Assembly (NCBI GenBank): GCA_003520455.1
Contig: DOUV01000101.1
Span: forward strand, 1-9,102
Source of the DNA: Chloroflexota bacterium
GTDB taxonomy: Bacteria; Chloroflexota; Anaerolineae; Ardenticatenales; Ardenticatenaceae
DNA length: 9,102 nt
Direction of reading: 5' to 3'
Part shown: positions 6,605 to 9,102 of the stretch, piece after piece
Layout of the letters: every line of letters starts with the position of its first letter
Position numbering within the stretch: position 1 is the first letter of the stretch
The notes under the pieces: model-generated
What the model was told of the DNA's origin: nothing
Databases searched by the model: none
Seen by the model: the letters and a program-made list of their open reading frames with translations, nothing else
Position numbers and translations under genes: made by a program

Positions 6605-7004
6605 CTGTCTCCTCCTTCGAGTGGGACCGGGGCGTGATATCAGTAGCAACCTGGGGACCACCATCCCCGGTGGGCCAGCCAGGCGCAATGTGCCCCTGGA
6701 CGAGCCGGTAGCCGTGCATGATGCGCGGGAGGTACCGATTGTAAAAAAACTCGATCACGGCCGCGTTCGGGTCGTAAAAATCGCGATTGGCGCGCCCCCA
6801 GGGGCGCTCCCACCAGGACCAGTCGCGATTCGGCCGAGGCGCTCCCATCTTGCTCCAGCGGATGTGGACGTGCCAGGGGTGCCCGCGGCTGGTCTTTGGG
6901 AAGGTACGAGTCATCCAGACCATGTACCAGTGCCCGCTCGTGTGTTCAAAATAGGCGTAGTACGGAGGGACTCCGTAGCTAATCCGACCGGAATTCGTCG
7001 CCAT
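6597..7004 (-). CDS. Uncharacterised small aromatic/His-rich protein, tandem paralogue 1, with extra C-terminal tail
   Basis: A 135-residue protein, first gene of the pair. Residues 1-112 match the downstream paralogue gap-free: RISYGVPPYYAYFEH (7-21), WYMVWMTRT (26-34), RGHPWHVH (40-47), WWERPWG (64-70), RYLPRIMHGYRLVQGH (90-105) and GWPT. Residues 113-135 are an additional polar tail with no counterpart, ending KEETDG. The tail's last codons contain the AAGGAGG ribosome binding site of paralogue 2, as if the original stop after W-P-T was lost and translation now runs across the former spacer. Function unknown; conservation of H42, H45, H47 and many aromatics suggests a ligand or metal site (inference). 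The ATG at 7004 has only a weak ribosome site, and a TATAAT box lies about 45 bases upstream. Confidence 0.8.
   Translation of the reverse strand: MATNSGRISYGVPPYYAYFEHTSGHWYMVWMTRTFPKTSRGHPWHVHIRWSKMGAPRPNRDWSWWERPWGRANRDFYDPNAAVIEFFYNRYLPRIMHGYRLVQGHIAPGWPTGDGGPQVATDITPRSHSKEETDG
6611..6617 (-). promoter_or_regulatory. Ribosome binding site of paralogue 2, embedded in paralogue 1
   Basis: AAGGAGG on the minus strand, six bases before the ATG at 6604, encoded within the Lys-Glu-Glu codons near the end of paralogue 1. Confidence 0.8.
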
Positions 7005-7047
7005 GCTCTCGCTGCCTTTTCTCTCTCAATCGCCACCGTTACCATAA

Positions 7048-7053
7048 ATTATA
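7048..7053 (-). promoter_or_regulatory. Candidate -10 box for the tandem paralogue operon
   Basis: Perfect TATAAT on the minus strand about 44 bases before the ATG at 7004. The usual -35 position is poor; TTGAC directly abuts the -10, so activator dependence is possible. Confidence 0.4.
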
Positions 7054-7188
7054 GTCAAGTCCGCGACGTCACCGATCTTCCGAGGAGCGCACCCAGTTCG
7101 GTTGAAAGTGGGGACCGAGGTTGCGGGTTTTTTCGCGAGAATGAGAACGGCCTCGGCATTTCACCATACCCAAAACGGGTTTCTGCGC

Positions 7189-7194
7189 TATAAT
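7189..7194 (+). promoter_or_regulatory. -10 box for the antitoxin-like gene
   Basis: Perfect TATAAT on the plus strand, with transcription expected near 7201 and a leader of roughly 28 bases before the ATG at 7229. No good -35 hexamer is visible at 16-18 bases. A short inverted repeat ACCC-AAAAC-GGGT (7168-7180) just upstream could be part of an autoregulatory operator. Confidence 0.5.
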
Positions 7195-7228
7195 ACAGGC
7201 GCGGGCATAGAAGATGCAGGAGCATGGC

Positions 7229-7456
7229 ATGGCGACGATTACCGTCGAACTACCGGCAGCACTCGTGCAAGAAGCAGAGGCGCGAGGCATATCCACTGCA
7301 GAGCTTGAGGACGTCGCGATACGCCTCCTCGAGGCGTATCTGCACAAGCGCGGCGTCTCTTCCCCGCTCCCGGAATCGTGGACGGATGGTGCGGAATTTA
7401 CGCGCCGCGTTATCGCGGCCAACCGCGAGCTGTTTGAAGAACTCGCCGTTCTGTGA
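7229..7456 (+). CDS. Ribbon-helix-helix antitoxin-like protein
   Basis: A 75-residue acidic protein. Residues 2-38 (ATITVELPAALVQEAEARG, then ISTAELEDVAIRLLEAYL) follow the ribbon-helix-helix pattern of one strand and two helices that dimerises to bind operator DNA. A proline-rich hinge (46-50) leads to an amphipathic helix (52-73, DGAEFTRRVIAANRELFEEL), which in type II antitoxins typically wraps the toxin. The start at 7229 is chosen over an in-frame ATG at 7214 because AGGAG (7218-7222) lies six bases before it and the protein then begins MATITVELP. Its stop overlaps the next start as GTGA, the usual toxin-antitoxin arrangement. The next ORF looks like a truncated Doc toxin, so this may be an orphan antitoxin or regulator. 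Family assignment is by pattern only. Confidence 0.7.
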   Translation: MATITVELPAALVQEAEARGISTAELEDVAIRLLEAYLHKRGVSSPLPESWTDGAEFTRRVIAANRELFEELAVL

Positions 7457-7575
7457 ACGAACGCAATCCGCTGGCGGACCAAATCGGTGCGCTGGTCGTG
7501 CAGGTCTACGCAATCCACAAGACTGTTATCGCTGAGACTGGTGGTCTTGAAGGGTTGCGTGAGAGTGAGAGCTGA
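7453..7575 (+). pseudogene. Truncated Doc/Fic-family toxin remnant
   Basis: A 40-codon ORF from a GTG that overlaps the antitoxin-like stop by four bases. Residues 10-38 (QIGALVVQVYAIHKTVIAE, then TGGLEGLRE) resemble the N-terminus of Doc toxins: helix with A-I-H, then GG-x-x-G-(L/M/I)-R-(D/E). A stop (TGA, 7573-7575) follows at once, and the catalytic HPFxxGNKR-type Fic motif appears in no frame before the mobile elements. Reading on in the same frame after the TGA gives about 24 further codons (ETPTALEPLALDLRETQAEL...) that do not resemble Doc. Doc inactivates EF-Tu by phosphorylation; this fragment cannot. Alternatively it is a genuine small partner protein. The Doc similarity is from memory of family motifs over a short stretch. 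Confidence 0.5.
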
Positions 7576-7638
7576 GAGACGCCAACCGCGCTGGAGCCCC
7601 TGGCACTCGATCTGCGCGAGACGCAAGCCGAACTGGCC

Positions 7639-7647
7639 ACAAGCTCC
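7639..7647 (+). repeat. Left target-site duplication of the MITE
   Basis: ACAAGCTCC immediately before the left terminal inverted repeat, identical to 7833-7841 immediately after the right one. Confidence 0.85.
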
Positions 7648-7688
7648 GGGTGTACGCAGGAGTTGTGGGGGGCGGACCCCTCCCCCAG

Positions 7689-7711
7689 CCCCTCCCCGTT
7701 TCGGGGAGGGG
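7689..7711. repeat. MITE internal hairpin 1
   Basis: Ten-base-pair perfect stem with a TTT loop, C-rich on one arm and G-rich on the other. Confidence 0.8.
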
Positions 7712-7750
7712 AGTCAGACGCGCGCCCGCCAGCCGCGCGGCACTTCGTCT

Positions 7751-7775
7751 CCCCCTTCCCTCGCAGGGAAGGGGG
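7751..7775. repeat. MITE internal hairpin 2
   Basis: Eleven-base-pair perfect stem with a CGC loop. Confidence 0.8.
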
Positions 7776-7832
7776 CCGGGGGGTTAGGTTCTGCCGGCGA
7801 CGCCAGCTGCCTGACAACTCGTGCGTACACCC

Positions 7833-7841
7833 ACAAGCTCC
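7833..7841 (+). repeat. Right target-site duplication of the MITE, abutting the IS
   Basis: ACAAGCTCC directly after the MITE's right end and directly before the first base of the IS terminal repeat at 7842. It may therefore also be the left target flank of the IS. Confidence 0.8.
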
Positions 7842-7863
7842 TAGGGCTGTGTCACAGTCCGGG
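7842..7863. repeat. Left terminal inverted repeat of the IS
   Basis: 22 bases, with mismatches to the right end at positions 14 and 21. The transposase stop codon (7852-7854) lies inside this repeat. Confidence 0.85.
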
Positions 7864-9021
7864 AGCACCGATCAAGCGCAAGGCGCGATCAACGGAGGCG
7901 CCGTAATGACGGAGGGCGTCAGGGATGGAACGCCAATCGTTGGCGCGGCAAAGGCTGATGATCGCAGTGCGCAGGGTGGCCAAGGCGTGAGGGGCCTGGC
8001 CAACGCGGAGGCGGCGTGAGTCCTCACCGCAGGTGACATCGCGGACCGAAGGGTCACGGTTTTCAATGGTCCCGTGGGCGCGCCCGAGGACCTCGAAGTG
8101 GCTGGCGCCGGCCAGAGCGCGCGGCACGCTGCGAATGGCATCGGTGGTTTCCTCGCTGATCTGACCAGTTTTGGGAATGACCCGGCGACAGTGGCGGCGC
8201 AGGACTGGTTCGACGTCGGGCCAGTCCAGGGAGTCGCGCCAGGCCGTCGAGGCGTCAAGGGTCCGGGTCTCCAAGCGACCGTGCCCTGTGTCGAAGGTGC
8301 GATCGGTTGGCACCTCGTCGGCGTCGTCGCCACTCTGCCAGGGAGGGCCGTCGAAGAGCAGGGCGATATCACGATAGCGGGTCGGCTGGTTTGCCTTGAC
8401 GATCATGAGGGCGTGCCCTTGCTGGGTCCGAATCTGTTGGGCGAGACTGGCGTGGGTATGCCAGGCATCCAACGTGACGACGGTGTCGCACAGATCACAG
8501 GTGGCCACGAGCTCTGGGACGGTCGCTTGTTCCCTGCGTCCAGCGGGGATGGCCGCGTGGGCCAGCCCGATCCCGCGGTGATGGCGCCCCACACGGACCA
8601 AACTCAGGGCCGCACCGGAGCGCTTGACCCCTCGCACCGCCTTGCCATCCACCGCCAGCCCTTCACGCCCCACCCCGCTCGCCGTCACGATCGGCGCTGG
8701 GGTCGGCTCGGGCGCACTCCACCTCATCGTGAAAGCCGCTACCTCCGCTTCCAACGCCGTCAGGTCAACTGCTCGCAGCGCTCGCCGCAGCGTGGATGGA
8801 CTTGGCAGGCGCTTCCGCGCCGGGCGCCGCCGCGCGATCAGCTCGTCGGCCTGTTCCGGCACCCACGGTCCAATCCCGCGCCCGTTCGGTTGCCCACTCG
8901 CCAGCGCCGCGGCCATCACCGCCATGATCACGCCCCACCCATGTCGCTGCCCACGCGCCTTCCGCGGATCGCTGACCGCCTGCAACGCCGACAGCACCGG
9001 GCTAGCCTGCTGCTCGTCCAT
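7852..9021 (-). CDS. ISAs1-family-like DDE transposase
   Basis: A 389-residue transposase, full length for the family. The N-terminal segment (1-45: SALQAVSDPRKARGQRHGWG then VIMAVMAAALASG) is the family's D-P-R-x-x-R-G-x-R-H opening. The catalytic core has GLAVDGKAVRG (Asp125), VVTLDAWHTHASLAQQI (Asp185, His188) and RAHGTIENRD (Glu320), with GHGRLETR at 247-254 between them. The C-terminus RLRVGQAPHALATLRTAIISL is typical. Around Glu320 the usual H-W-x-I-E-N-x-L-H-W-V-L-D-V block reads HGTIENRDPSVRDV, a divergent form that may or may not be active. The ATG at 9021 follows an AGGAGGAG ribosome site. There are no frameshifts or internal stops, so the element looks intact. The stop falls in the left terminal repeat. 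Confidence 0.93.
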   Translation of the reverse strand: MDEQQASPVLSALQAVSDPRKARGQRHGWGVIMAVMAAALASGQPNGRGIGPWVPEQADELIARRRPARKRLPSPSTLRRALRAVDLTALEAEVAAFTMRWSAPEPTPAPIVTASGVGREGLAVDGKAVRGVKRSGAALSLVRVGRHHRGIGLAHAAIPAGRREQATVPELVATCDLCDTVVTLDAWHTHASLAQQIRTQQGHALMIVKANQPTRYRDIALLFDGPPWQSGDDADEVPTDRTFDTGHGRLETRTLDASTAWRDSLDWPDVEPVLRRHCRRVIPKTGQISEETTDAIRSVPRALAGASHFEVLGRAHGTIENRDPSVRDVTCGEDSRRLRVGQAPHALATLRTAIISLCRANDWRSIPDALRHYGASVDRALRLIGAPGL

Positions 9022-9080
9022 CGCCTACTCCTCCTCTGTTGGCCTCCAGAGCGTGTACTCGATGGACTTCCTTTTTCCTC

Positions 9081-9102
9081 CTCGGACTTTGACACAGCCC
9101 TA
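9081..9102. repeat. Right terminal inverted repeat of the IS
   Basis: Partner of 7842-7863, ending at the last base of the window and upstream of the transposase ATG. Confidence 0.83.

Larger units (their letters stand above)
7648..7832. mobile_element. 185-base MITE with 19-base terminal inverted repeats
   Basis: The left end GGGTGTACGCAGGAGTTGT (7648-7666) and the right end read on the minus strand (7832-7814) match at 18 of 19 bases. The element is flanked by exact 9-base direct repeats, so it is a non-autonomous transposon with clear boundaries. It encodes nothing credible. Inside are two perfect GC-rich hairpins: CCCCTCCCCG-TTT-CGGGGAGGGG (7689-7711) and CCCCCTTCCCT-CGC-AGGGAAGGGGG (7751-7775). 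Such C-rich/G-rich hairpin repeats occur dispersed in many bacterial genomes. The transposase family that moves it cannot be named from this copy; its ends differ from those of the neighbouring IS. Confidence 0.85.
7842..9102 (-). mobile_element. Complete ISAs1-family-like insertion sequence (about 1.26 kb)
   Basis: Terminal inverted repeats are visible at both ends: TAGGGCTGTGTCACAGTCCG from 7842, and on the minus strand TAGGGCTGTGTCAAAGTCCG from 9102. About 20 of the first 22 bases agree. One transposase gene fills the interior on the minus strand. Size, single ORF and DDE protein type fit the ISAs1 family. The right end coincides with the last base of the window, so its target duplication cannot be verified here. 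Confidence 0.87.

Noticed and set aside
7689..7775. CRISPR-like spaced repeats
   Set aside because: The two hairpins differ in sequence and size, and there is no repeat-spacer periodicity; they are internal parts of one MITE.
7506..7868. 120-codon minus-strand open frame over the MITE
   Set aside because: Its translation (LTPRPPSLRGKGE-type repeats) is the typical spurious product of GC-rich hairpin repeats.

Overview
The window is GC-rich bacterial DNA with dense, mostly canonical gene starts (AGGAGG-type ribosome binding sites, GTG and ATG starts). Its mix of gene families, the RsbRD-type sensor domain and the abundant GC-rich hairpin repeats suggest a Chloroflexota bacterium, perhaps of the Thermomicrobia/Sphaerobacter type. 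That placement is inference only, because no rRNA or marker gene is present.

Layout. (1) Bases 1-1401, minus strand: an M24 aminopeptidase-P/prolidase-like gene cut by the left edge, preceded by a gene joining a degenerate receiver-like domain to an RsbRD-type sensor domain. (2) Bases 1402-2043: a 642-base region without a convincing gene, holding divergent promoters and two strong RNA-type hairpin structures. (3) Bases 2044-3542, plus strand: a hotdog-fold acyl-CoA thioesterase and a uroporphyrinogen-decarboxylase-superfamily protein, probably one operon. (4) Bases 3550-6062, minus strand: a CelD/BcsL-type GNAT acyltransferase followed by a GT4 glycosyltransferase, a likely cell-envelope or glycoconjugate pair separated by a large two-stem inverted repeat. 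The glycosyltransferase converges on the UroD-like gene with only 7 bases between the stop codons. (5) Bases 6263-7004, minus strand: two overlapping tandem paralogues of an aromatic- and histidine-rich small protein of unknown function. (6) Bases 7189-7575, plus strand: a ribbon-helix-helix antitoxin-like gene with its own TATAAT box, overlapped by GTGA with a short ORF resembling the first part of a Doc/Fic toxin. (7) Bases 7639-9102: a 185-base MITE with 19-base terminal inverted repeats and a 9-base target duplication, abutting a complete ISAs1-family-like insertion sequence whose right end coincides with the window's last base.

The most original material is the tandem paralogue pair at 6263-7004, the structured intergenic element at 1683-1827, and the nested MITE/IS insertion beside a decayed toxin-antitoxin locus. 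No CRISPR array, rRNA or tRNA was found.
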